Below the pieces are notes generated by a model. It searched no databases. It was not told the origin of the DNA and was given only the letters and a program-made list of their open reading frames with translations. A stretch of DNA of 64,000 nt from Cyathus striatus. Taxonomy: Eukaryota; Basidiomycota; Agaricomycetes; Agaricales; Nidulariaceae. Of the stretch, positions 42,541 to 53,004 are shown piece by piece; position 1 is the stretch's first letter, and each line of letters starts with the position of its first letter. Position numbers and translations under genes: made by a program. The DNA lies in NCBI GenBank assembly GCA_025738555.1, contig JAOVFP010000012.1, positions 2,108,001 to 2,172,000 of the forward strand, in the 5' to 3' direction.

Positions 42541-43596
42541 TTCCGTCAATTGCCGTTGCTCTTCAAACATTGCAAGTCGAGCAACTCGTGTTTCCTCCAT
42601 TTGAGCCTCATGGGCCTGCTGAACTTCCCACAATAACTCCTGCTGATCTCTCGCCATCCGCTGCATCGTACGCAGTAATTTCCCTTGCAGACCCGCATCT
42701 GCCTCTCGCTCACGATTGAGCTCGGGTTCGTCTTCGTCCTCATCGTCGGACTTGGGCACAGTCGAGGTTCGTGGACACGCCATCTTGGAAGGTTGCCCCT
42801 CTGCGTCGTTACCAACTTCGGCTGATCCCGCTTTTCTCTTCTTGTTACAAACCATGGTGGCGACTGGCCCTTCCATGCTGCACAGTCGGTGTGACTTCAC
42901 GCAGAACTCGCAAGGGGACAAAACACTGTCCCTATCAGAAGAGTTAGTAAGTTTTCAAAGTATTTTGAAAACTACTCACTTTTCTCGGTTGCATTTACCC
43001 CTCTTCTCCGTATCCCTCCGCACTCAGCAACGATGACAGACCTTCATGCTGAGTTTGTATACAGGCCCCGATTTCTTGCCTTTTGACGAGTCTGCCACTT
43101 CACCACCTATGACCTCGTTTGCGGGCTTGGGATCCGGTTTGCTGTCTGTGGCCTCTTCATTATCTTCTTCCTCCTCGTCAGAATCCTCCACCACCGACTT
43201 ACCACGCACAAGGGTACAACTCTTCTCTTTACCCTTTCCCTTTCTTGAACTCCCCACCACCAATGCCACTTCCACCGTTTCCGACCTTCGTGCCTCTTCT
43301 GCCTTTCGTGCCTCTTCCTCCACCTTTCGAACCTCCTCTGCCTTCTGCACCTCCTCCGCTTTACGAGCCTCCTCGGCTATCCTCTCCTCCTCTTTCTTCT
43401 TATCCTCTGCAGCCTGTCTCAATGCGGCTAACCTTGCTGCTGCCGCTGCCCGCCTCTCCCGTCGTTCTTGTTCGACAGCCTCCCTTTGCTCTTCCTCTTT
43501 TCGTCTGTCCTTGGCCTCCTCGGCCTCAAGTCTTGCGATCTCTTGAAGCTGTTCGAATGACGACAGATCGTTCGAGATTTCTCCAGGGTTCGACAT
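42520..43596 (-). CDS. Antisense coiled-coil/Cys-cluster gene carried by the Ty3-type element
   Basis: ATG at 43596 (MSNPGEISNDLSSFEQLQEI) opens a long charged coiled coil (Glu/Arg/Ala/Lys) to about 43250, an acidic stretch and then MKVCHRC. A TGA follows. Downstream, a GTAAAT..TACTAAC..ATAG stretch (about 42922-42990) looks like a 67-bp intron with a consensus branch point. After it comes SPCEFCVKSHRLC, a Lys-rich segment, an acidic segment and a second helix to 42520. CHRC plus CEFC..C would form one cysteine cluster split by the intron. A one-base shift or nonsense change between the two parts suggests this copy is damaged. I do not know its function. It lies exactly where pol should be. 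Confidence 0.55.
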
Positions 43597-43750
43597 GGTA
43601 AAAGGAAGAAAGATGTTGAAATCTCGCCTTAGTGGGCACCTAGCTTATATGGATTCACTGGTATGCAAACAATGCAAAACGCCGTAAAAAGTTTAAAGTT
43701 TTTCCATCAAACCTAACAGCCCTCGTGGCTCGGCCCTAAGGGGGAGATAC

Positions 43751-44399
43751 TGTCATAGCCGTACTTTTCCTACCTTTCCTGCACTTCTATTCCGCACTTT
43801 GTCTCCGCACTTCCCGCACTTCTTAACTTGTACAGATCTGGTTCCTCTACTTTCCCTTCCACTCTTCTGACAAAGGTCGCCAAGCTTATGTCACCTTATT
43901 CATCCGATCCTTATCTGTTCTCCATTATGCTTTCTCCATTGTACCCCGGGTATACTTGTCTCAGCATTCCTTTCAAATCCTTAGTTCATCCTTGGTACAT
44001 ATTGTATTCAAACCCTACACCACCATCTTATTATGTTTATCAATTAGTATACTATTACCCATTTGTTCACCAGTCATCGGTGAAGTCGTATAGTATTTAA
44101 GTAGCATATTTTGTACTACTGATACTCAGTTCGAATATCGACTAAGTTACTATCCTTCTTACTTGTCTTTGAGTCCTACTCAACTCTGGCTTGAATCGTT
44201 GCCTTCACAGCAACGACTCTGCATTCCACACTCCGTCCCTCTCTTCCTCCGCACTCCTGTCTCTCCCTTTCGCACTTCGAAATACCTGGACCACGAGAAC
44301 GACAAGGGGCGCAGCACATAAGCTGAAGCTGACGGTTCTTCTGTCCCGCACTCCCCTATCTTACACTTCCAACCTTACGTAGAAATACAGGTTTTGACA
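43751..44399 (+). repeat. Ty3-type 3' LTR
   Basis: 649 bp, same orientation as 39581-40223 and opposite to the solo LTR at 47198. Its right edge is now joined to copia gag (44400), the recombination junction of the inversion. Confidence 0.88.
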
Positions 44400-47197
44400 G
44401 GCGCATCAAAATGATGGATATTCTAACCGAATTGGGATACATGGAAATTGTTGAAGGAACATCTACCAGTGATGACACCACCACCCGAGCAAAGAAGGAT
44501 CAAGCCACCTTGTCAGCGATTCAATTGTGCGTATTCGATGCAATGTTAGTTTACGTTGCCAGTGCAACTATGGCAAAGGTTGCATGGGATGCATTGGAAA
44601 GCATCCTCTGCCCAAAAGGGGCACTTGGTATTGTTTGTCTGTGCAGGAAATTACTTTGTGCCACATGTGAAGAAGGCACGCCTATTTCGGAACATCTTCA
44701 CATGCTTGCTGGGTACAAAGAAGAATTAGCTGCACTTGGATCAAAACTTGATGAAGAAGAATATTCTATCACTATACTTACCTCGCTACCCAGCACTGAG
44801 CAATGGGATAGTTTTATTGGAGGAATTGATACCACTGCTCTGAAGGACTCAGCAAGTATTACAGCTCGCATTTTGGAACATGAAAGATGACTTAACACAA
44901 AGAGTCAAACTGGAGACTCAGATTTTACTGCTCAGAATAGCAAGAAAAAATTTAACCCCAAAGTAACATGTTATAATTGCGGCCATGTTGGACACATCAA
45001 ATCGGATTGTCGATCTCTGCGCTCTGATGGGAAATCAAACAATAACAATGATTCTAATAGGCACAGAAGACAAGACAAGGCACATGAGGCAACAGAAGAT
45101 GAATATTCTTTCATCTCTGAAATAGAGCCTGATATTGCTCTAGTTTCATTATCTCAAAATTCCTGGCTTGCAGACTCTGCAGCCACTTCGCATATTGCTT
45201 GTGACTGTAATGCATTTACCACTTATGATCCCATTGCTGGCCATTCAGTTAAAGGTTTGGAGAACCCCAGGTTGCTTTAGAGCGAGGTACTATACATCTC
45301 ATATCTACAGTTGGAAACAAGCCTTTCACACTTACACTACGAGATGTTGTTCATGTACCCTCTGCACCTCACAACCTTATTTCTTTAACATGTGTAACTG
45401 ATAAAAAGTTTGACATTTTGCTTAGTGGAGACTCTATCAAAATCCATTCTCCGAAGAAGCAAATTATAGTTGAAGGATCTAAATCAGGATGTTTGTACAA
45501 CATGCACGTTAAGCCTGTTGACAAACAAGATCAAATATTCCTAATGTGAACTCAACCTGCATCTTGCACATGGAATGAATGGCATTGTATTTTTGGTCAT
45601 CTTAACATGGGGTTGGTAAAATTGCTGAAGAATAAATCTATGGTCACTGGAATGGAAATTACTACTGGTACAGAACCAGACTTGCAGTGTGAAGCCTGCA
45701 TTCAGGCTAAACACCATGTTCAACCATTCCCAAAGGAATCACTTACTGAAATTGCTGAAATTGGAGATCTGACTGTCTCAGACATGTGGGGGCCATGTAG
45801 CACTACTGGAATAGGAGGAGTGCACTATTTTATTACATTTACAGATGGAAAATCTCGATGCACTATGACATATTTCATGAAAAACAAGTCTGATGCCCTC
45901 ACTTATTTCAAATACTACAAAAATTATGTTGAAACACAAACCAGCCACAAACTCAAGAAATTGCATGTTGATGGTGGTAAAGAATACATCAATAATGAAT
46001 TTAAATCATTCCTACAAGAAAATGGAATGGTATTAGATGTCACAACAGCCTATTCCCCTTCACAAAATGGCATTGCAGAACACCTTAACTGAACACTTGT
46101 TGAACACATACGTGCAATGTTATTTTCACACAATATTACCAAACATTTGTGGCCAGAAGCTGTCGCTTATGCAACATATCTTAAAAATAGATCTCCAACA
46201 CGTGCACTACCTGAGGGATTGACACCTGAAGAAGCTTTCTCTGGCAACAAGCCAGATGTTTCCCTCATTGAAGAATTTGGATGCACCTGCTGGGTCTTAC
46301 AGCAAGATGATAAAAGATCTAAATTAGATCCAAAGTCTAGGAAATTTATATTTACTGGAATTGCTGCTGGAACCAAAGGTTATAGGTATTATAATGCTGC
46401 AACTCGCCAAATTCAAACCTCCCGAAATGTTATTTTCTCTCAAGATGTGCCTCAAATAGACCCTCAGGATGAAATTATCATTCCCACCTCCACCTCACTT
46501 GAGGGGGAGAAAGAAGAAACAGACAAGCAAGGTGAAGAGCAAATACCTGAAGAACCTGCTAAACTTGATCCCACTACAAAAACTCGCAATGAGCACCCAA
46601 AATGTAATTTACCACCTGTAAATTATGCTAAGCTTGGTAACCCTGACACACGTGGACCAAGAAAGCCACAAGACACTTCTAATTACACCGAAGATCTGGT
46701 TCTTCTCGGTTTTACAGAAGGAAATGACCCCTCTACCTTGCAAGAAGCCATGCACTGTCCTGACTGGCCTGAATGGAAAAAGGCCATGGATAAAGAAATG
46801 GATCAGCTAATAAAGCTGGGCACATTCATTAAAGTAGACCTACCTAAAGACAGAGCTCCTATTGCATGCAGATGGGTCTACAAATTAAAGGAGGATTCTG
46901 AAGGAAAATTCACACATCACAAGGCACAACTGGTTGCAAAGGGATTCTCCCAAATTCCTGGCATGAACTTTGATGAAACTTTTGCACCAGTTATGTGACT
47001 CAAAATACTTTGATTTCTTATTGTAATATCCGCTATTTTAGGACTGAGTGCTCACGTTGTTGATGTTGTTGGCGCATATCTAAATGCAGAATTAAAGGAA
47101 GATATATACATGCAGCAAATTCCAGGATACAAAGATGGATCTAAAAAAGTACTACAATTAAAACAAGCACTTTATGGCCACAAGCAATCTGGCAGAG
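44400..47197 (+). pseudogene. copia gag (C-part), protease, integrase and RT (N-part), inverted segment
   Basis: Starts with GGCGC then RIKMMDILTELGYMEI, the continuation of the gag start found at 47847-47921 on the other strand. In order: gag helices to 44887; zinc knuckle CYNCGHVGHIKSDC (about 44970); protease SWLADSAATSH (about 45165); a frameshift near 45275; GAG-pre-integrase (WNEWHCIFGHL); integrase with LTVSDMWG, LHVDGGKEY and SPSQNGIAEHL (D, D, E residues); then RT to LKQALYGHKQSGR at 47195. In-frame TGA at 44888, 45547, 46090, 46996 and 47011 stands where Arg is expected or plausible. Dead, and cut in two by the inversion. Confidence 0.82.
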
Positions 47198-47846
47198 TGT
47201 CAAAACCTGTATTTCTACGTAAGGTCGGAAGTGTAAGATAGGGGAGTGCAGGACAGAAGGACCGTCAGCTTCAGCTTATGTGCTGCGCCCCTTGTCGTTC
47301 TCGTGGTCCAGGTATTTCGAAGTGCGAAAGGGAGAGACAGGAGTGCGGAGGAAGAGAGGGACAGAGTGCGGAATGCAGAGTCGTTGCTGTGAAGGCAACG
47401 ATTCAAGCCAGAGTTGAGTAGGACTCAAAGACAAGTAAGAAGGATAGTAACTTAGTCGATATTCGAACTGAGTATCAGTAGTACAAAATATGCTACTTAA
47501 ATACTATACGACTTCACCGATGACCGGTGAACAAATGGGTAATAGTATACTAATTGATAAACATAATAAGATGGTGGTGTAGGGTTTGAATACAATATGT
47601 ACCAAGGATGAACTAAGGATTTGAAAGGAATGCTGAGACAAGTATACCCGGGGTACAATGGAGAAAGCATAATGGAGAATGGATAAGGATCGGATGAATA
47701 AGGTGACATAAGCTTGGCGACCTTTGTCGGAAGAGCAGAAGGGAAAGTAGAGGAACCAGATCTGTACAAGTTAAGAAGTGCGGGAAGTGTGGAGACAAAG
47801 TGCGGAATAGAAGTGCAGGAAAGGTAGGAAAAGTATGGCTATGACA
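47198..47846 (-). mobile_element. Solo LTR of the Ty3-type family
   Basis: 649 bp, reverse complement of 43751-44399, ending TGTCATAGCC on the minus strand. The adjoining target 5-mers are GGTGC (minus strand, 47847-47851) on one side and, across the inversion, GGCGC (44400-44404). They differ by one C to T change. No internal region is present. Confidence 0.85.
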
Positions 47847-47921
47847 GCACCATACCGAGTAGTTCTCAGCTCCCTTGAGGGGCTCGATGTGATAGACATT
47901 TGAAGAAGTCGATTCAGTCAT
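47847..47921 (-). pseudogene. copia gag N-terminus
   Basis: Minus strand MTESTSSNVYHIEPLKGAEN then YSVW, interrupted by the solo LTR. The next residues (RIKMMDIL) are at 44400 on the plus strand. The start lies about 80 bp after the 5' LTR, as expected for gag. Confidence 0.8.
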
Positions 47922-47997
47922 TGTTGTGATTTGGAGTGTGAGAATAATAAAGTAGAGTTTTAATCAAGTAGTAATGCGCGAGTTAGTTATGATGGCT

Positions 47998-48010
47998 GGG
48001 GCCCATAACC
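47998..48010 (-). promoter_or_regulatory. Primer-binding site resembling initiator-tRNA anticodon arm
   Basis: GGTTATGGGCCCC is complementary to GGGGCCCATAACC, which resembles the anticodon arm of initiator tRNA-Met (CAT anticodon). Copia-type elements are known to prime from half-molecules of this tRNA. The match is to an internal tRNA region, so this rests on that precedent. Confidence 0.5.
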
Positions 48011-48287
48011 TATTGAGAATAGAGTGGGGGAGATGGAATAATGGATTGGATTGGGTAGTCTACACCCCAAGCTCGAGGGGTTTAAATACTATTCTACAGT
48101 AGCTACTACTAATATATCATTACTTACTATTTTACTAATATATACTTGTATTCAATCATGTCTGTCAGAGAGTGCGATACGAGCTATGCTCTATTGCATT
48201 TACCTTAGAGCTGCCTTTCGGCATCCTTACTAAGCAGCCTCCTTGGCATGGCACACAGAGTTGCTATGTGCCTATATAACTTCAACA
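48011..48287 (-). repeat. copia 5' LTR
   Basis: 277 bp partner of 38202-38478. On the minus strand it is followed at once by the primer-binding candidate at 47998-48010. Confidence 0.85.
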
Positions 48288-49103
48288 ATGTGCCATGTCT
48301 TCCCTTCTCCTCCTTGCTCTCTTCTACTGCCAAATACCACCCTGTATCTGAATACCCATGGATATTATCTGAATTTAGGAAAAATGGATGGGTCTGGATA
48401 TTCCCATGGGTGTATGGATATTTTTGGCTTATCCAGGACATCCATCTACTGTTGGCTGTCCAGAACCTCACATACCTGGAATCTGAACAATCTTCATCTT
48501 GCCACTTCCACAATCACTCTCTGCTCATTATTCTAATATATATTTGTATTTAATTATTATAGTAACATAATATTTGAATTAAATAATGAGATCATGTCTA
48601 GCACTGAGAAATGCTAGTTTCCAGTACAGTAGGAGTAAAATAGCAATAGAGCACATATATGAAAATCAATTCACCCAAGTTAAAGAAAAAATATGGCATG
48701 TAACTAAATGTAAATAGGATGTATCTATGTGAGGAATCTGCACCAAGGCTAAAGGAAAACATTATACAATGACAATGAGACTGAAGACAATATAAGCTTA
48801 CTGGTTAGTGATGCCAATCAATGACTAAGCTTAGTATTAATAATTGGTGCTAGCTGAGACCCTGTCAGGGTCCTAAGTACTAAGTATGTGCTGACCAGGT
48901 TCTGGTTAACAAAATAGTCATGAAAATAATAGCATATCAAAGATGGTGTTAAAAATTTTGATTCAAAGTCTGATACAATAAAAAATAAATACATTTTATT
49001 TTTGAAAAGTAGATACTGGAGCAGAAAATCACCCTATTATTAGAAACAATGGGTGTGAGGAACAACAGTGTTCTATTTTTAATGGAATTGATTATTGGTC
49101 ACC
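48288..49103. other. No gene recognised
   Basis: Target-site flank of the copia element (ATGTG at 48288), then A/T-rich, CG-poor sequence. A segment with GGATATTCCCATGG and CATGGATATTATC-like motifs (48350-48425) could be an old subterminal array. Confidence 0.4.
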
Positions 49104-49111
49104 AAGAAATG

Positions 49112-50896
49112 GAGCACTTTACGGTCCCCCACACGTTTACGTGGAGTCCATGTGGACTCCTTGTAAAATTTCAGGAGCCTATGTGGACTCAACATGGAGG
49201 ATATGTGGAGTGATGTGTTATTGACATTAAAAGGTAGACAGATTTTACATGGACTCCATGTGGACTCCACATGAAATCACTAAATTCCACATGGAGTCCG
49301 CGGAGTTTAGGAGAACTCCACATGGATTCTCCATATTACATCCAGGTACACTCCACATAGACTCCATGTGTAATGACTGTGACAACTGTAACACTATGTA
49401 ACTCATAGTATTACAGTGTTATATTTGTCACAGTCACTATAGTTGCAACAGGTTAGCAATTGTCACACTTGTCACATATTGTCATTGAGTGTGACACTAT
49501 ACATTATGTGATACTATACATTGAGTGTGACACTGCATAAAGTGTGACACTATGCATTGTGTGTGACACCATGTGTTGAGTGTGACATTGTGTGTTGAGT
49601 GTGACACCATGTGTTGAGTGTGACATGGTGTGTTGAGTGTGACACCATGTGTCAAGCGTGACACCGTGTGTTGAGTGTGACACCATGTATCAAGCATGAC
49701 ACCGTGTGTTGAGTGTGACACCATGTGTCAAGTGTGACACCGTGTGTTGAGTGTGACACCATGTGTCAAGCGTGACGCTGTGTGTTGAGTGTGACACCAT
49801 GTGTCAAGCGTGACACTGTGTGTTGAGTGTGACACCATGTGTCAAGCGTGACACTGTGTGTTGAGTGTGACACCATGTGTCAAGCGTGACACTGTGTGTT
49901 GAGTGTGACACCATGTGTCAAGCGTGACACTGTGTGTTGAGTGTGACACCATGTGTCAAGCGTGACACCATGTATCAAGCATGACACTGTGTGTTGAGTG
50001 TGACACCATGTGTTGAGTGTGACACCATGTGTCAAGTGTGACACCATGTGTCAAGTGTGACACCATGTGTCAAGTGTGACACCATGTGTCAAGTGTGACA
50101 CCATGTGTCAAGTGTGACACCATGTGTCAAGTGTGACACCATGTGTCAAGTGTGACACCATGTGTCAAGTGTGACACCATGTGTCAAGTGTGACACCATG
50201 TGTCAAGTGTGACACCATGTGTCAAGTGTGACACCATGTGTCAAGTGTGACACCATGTGTCAAGTGTGACACCATGTGTTAGTGTGACCACCATGCATTG
50301 AGTGTGACACCATGTGTTGAGTGTGACACCATGTGTTAGTGTGACATCTTGTATCAAGCATGACACTGTGCATCAAGCATGACTCCATGCATCAAGTGTG
50401 ACACCATACATTGAGCATGACACTGTATGAAAAGTGTGACAACTATAACACTATAATAACTGCAGTAGTAATGTTGTCACAAAGGTGGGACAATGACAGA
50501 CAAAATTAAATGTGCTAAGATAACTGTGACACTGTGTGACAAATTCGATAATTTATGATTATATTACACCTGTAATTAGCAGTGACAACTGTTATATAAA
50601 TGTAAACATGGCAAAACAAAGCAATGTAACAGCTAATATCAATTGATACATGCAGTGTTATATGAAATCTATATAATGTCTACATAGACTCCACATAAAT
50701 TTTACATGGAGGATAATGTGGAGTACATGTGGAGTTTACATGAAGATAAGATTGACTCCACATGGAGTATATATGGAAATTATGGACTCAATGTGGAGTT
50801 TAGGTGGACTCAATATAGAGTTTATGTGGAGTCCACCTAAAAAAAGAGGAGGTTATATGGAGTCCATGTAAACTGGTGGGGGAGCGTAAATTACTG
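49112..50896. mobile_element. Element Z: non-autonomous element with a long minisatellite
   Basis: Flanked by AAGAAATG (49104-49111 and 50897-50904). The left end starts GAGCACTTTACGGTCCCCCA; the right end, read inward, starts CAGTAATTTACGCTCCCCCA. Both are followed by GTTTAC(A/G)TGGA and arrays of TCCATGTGGACTCCACATG-type motifs (49130-49370 and 50660-50870). The centre is a 19-bp minisatellite. No gene. Terminal triplets and the TTTAC..CCCCC core are those of Y and V, but the subterminal motif is different, so it is a sister family. Confidence 0.82.
49475..50440. repeat. 19-bp GTGTGACACCATGTGTCAA minisatellite
   Basis: About fifty tandem units, alternating TGTTGA and TGTCAA variants in the first half and homogeneous (CAAGTGTGACACCATGTGT) from about 50010 to 50280. 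The homogeneous block suggests recent expansion. Some units keep CG (CAAGCGTGACAC). Confidence 0.92.
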
Positions 50897-51539
50897 AAGA
50901 AATGGGGTATTGATATGTGTTTCCATGTCTCTTGAAGAGCAGTGCCTCATGAGAATTATTTTGTAGTGTACTTGGATAGATCTGGATGATGTGGATTATC
51001 AATACTTTACACTCCCCCCCCTCCACTTCAGCCAGACTCCAGGTGGACCTAATATAGTCCAGATAGTCTAGATGGACTCCAGTTGAACAAGCAATTGTCC
51101 AGGTGGAGTCCAGGTGGAGTTCTGATGGAATGAATATTGTCCTGGTGTCATTCTGTTGGAATATATGGAGTCTTGATGGAGTTCTGATGGAGTCCTGATG
51201 GACTTTGTATCTCCTGTTGGGTCCTGATATCTTAGGTATTACACCTGAGGAATATTATTACCACTAAATCTTAGACAGACATTAGAGACAATTTACTCAT
51301 TACTATTACTACTTGGTTGTCATGGTGATATGATATGACTAAGTACTTCTGTTATTATTACACTTAGGGGGTATTATTACTATAATCATTAATATTACTA
51401 TTGCCTATTACATTTTTCACACCATATATAAAAATATTACATAGAAATCATATTTCAGTACCATCAAGTTCTAGATCTTCACAAATAATGCTAAAATGTG
51501 GACTGTTCTGCCATTTTATTACATGTTGAGTATGATGAA

Positions 51540-52830
51540 AGATCAATGAACCAATTAAAGTTGCTTGGAGTCATGCATTTTGTATTTCATTATAGATTCA
51601 AATTCACCAAGTCATGAATTCAGCTGTTCACAGGCCTGTGTATTGAATGCTCATTTGTGATATATTTCACCATTTCTATCTTGTACCATGTAAAGAAGAT
51701 TTGGTGCAGAACTATCTTGCAGTGCAGGATTACACCACTTCTTACAAAGGTAATCATCTGAGCAATGATTTGTATAGTGATACCCATCTACTACAAAGCA
51801 GCTAGCTTTAAACCAATATACCCAACTTCTATTTGCAACTGCTGTTCTAAGAACCTTACATGCCTTGTCAATACATATATAATCTGGTCTTTATTCTTCA
51901 TTAGGAAAACATCTTCTAAGAACTTAAGTATGTTGGTTGCTGACTCTGACTTCACAAAATTTGTTCATACAATTACAGCACTACATGGAGCACATATTGT
52001 CTCTACACAATAACAGCAAGAAGCACTAAAATAATAATTTTGTTTGAAATATTATTATAAGACTCATCATGGGGCTGCTGAACATGTCTTCTTCTGGTTT
52101 TATTCCAAGGTAGATTTTCAGCTGGTTTACAAAGCATCCTTCATGTACTATTTAAGTAGTCTGAACTATGTTCTAAATTATATTTATGCCACATTTTCTG
52201 GTGTTCATTGTAAGCTTGTGTATTATCTATCTTTAGATTTAGACCATTACAAATATGGCATCTTGCTCCAAATTCCTGGTTATGAACATCACAAGAAACA
52301 CTTCCTCTATGGTTTACAAGAGTATTAGATGCCTGCCCTTTACAACTCAATGTCTCACACTCTGCAGCTATAGAACATATTATATGAACAGGATCAATAC
52401 TGGCATGTGATACAGGTTTCAGTTGTCCTTCAAAAACTTTTCTCTCCTTGTTAAAGGGATACAACTTCAGAAGCCTTTTCATTTTGTCTAGTTTAAGGCT
52501 CAACAAAATAGATCTACCCTTTTCTGTTGTGTATTCAGTAATATCAACATCTTCAAAGAGGTCATCTAAGTCCATGTCAATTTTTTCTGAATAGCTCTAG
52601 CAAGTAACCTAATCCATGCAGTTGTATCAACATTTTTTTCTCCCTTTAACTTTTCATTTTTCTGTCTTGCATGCAGACTTAAAAGATCAACATTATCAAT
52701 TATAGAGAACAATATAAGTAATGTGGCAGAAAGTGTAATGTTGGAGCCAAAATTTGAGAGAATAAATTCACTGAATACATCAAATGGGATGTTAGGAAAT
52801 GGTTGTTCTTTGCTGCAATAACTTGTTGAA
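51540..52830 (-). pseudogene. Transposase-like (CxC5/CxC6) gene remnant of the third KDZ element
   Basis: Minus-strand pieces match the KDZ-A protein: FSEFILSNFGSN-like sequence (about 52770), a block with IDPVHIICSIAAECETLSCK and CHICNG (52230-52400, first Cys cluster), VCIDKACKVL-like sequence (about 51870), a VDGYHYTNH-like stretch (about 51780) and ACEQLNS followed by a stop where KDZ-A has Trp (about 51620). Frames are broken many times and the second Cys cluster is largely missing. Confidence 0.6.
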
Positions 52831-53004
52831 TAAAATAAATAGAGCTAATATTTCACTTGGAAACCATTGAAATAGCCAGATTATTAATAGCCAGAATAAA
52901 ATGTATTAGGTAATTTCTGGCATTAATATAGCCCACATCCAGGTTAAGCACCACAGATATATCTTAAGAGTAGCTGTCCAACTGAAAATTTACATTGTAA
53001 ACTA

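Larger units (their letters stand above)
39581..44399 (+). mobile_element. Ty3-type LTR element with gag and protease but no RT/integrase
   Basis: LTRs 39581-40223 and 43751-44399 (643 and 649 bp, TGTCATAGCC..GTTTTGACA) are nearly identical. A purine tract (AAGGGGGAGATAC) precedes the 3' LTR. Inside are gag, an aspartic protease frame, and then an antisense gene in place of RT, RNase H and integrase. It sits in copia RT; the 5-bp target CTCTG/CAGAG is at 39576-39580, and its partner is now at 47193-47197 because of the inversion. A solo LTR of the same family is at 47198-47846. Confidence 0.85.
38202..48287 (-). mobile_element. Ty1/copia retrotransposon, twice invaded and internally inverted
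   Basis: Two 277-bp LTRs in the same orientation (38202-38478 and 48011-48287) are flanked by the 5-bp repeat ATGTG (38197-38201 and 48288-48292). Read on the minus strand each LTR begins TGTTGAAG and ends CTCAATA. The 5' LTR is followed by GGTTATGGGCCCC, and a purine tract (GAGGGGGAG) precedes the 3' LTR. Coding order on the minus strand should be gag, protease, integrase, RT, RNase H, but the segment 44400-47197 is now in plus orientation. Without the insertions the element is about 4.6 kb. In-frame TGA codons make it inactive. Confidence 0.88.

Noticed and set aside
38202..48287. RIP (CA-type mutation) as cause of decay
   Set aside because: Changes seen in duplicates are mainly at CG, and stops are CGA to TGA; this fits CpG deamination better. 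A formal count of all dinucleotides would decide.
49475..50440. CRISPR-like appearance of a regular short repeat
   Set aside because: Units are contiguous 19-mers with no unique spacers, in a eukaryotic transposon.
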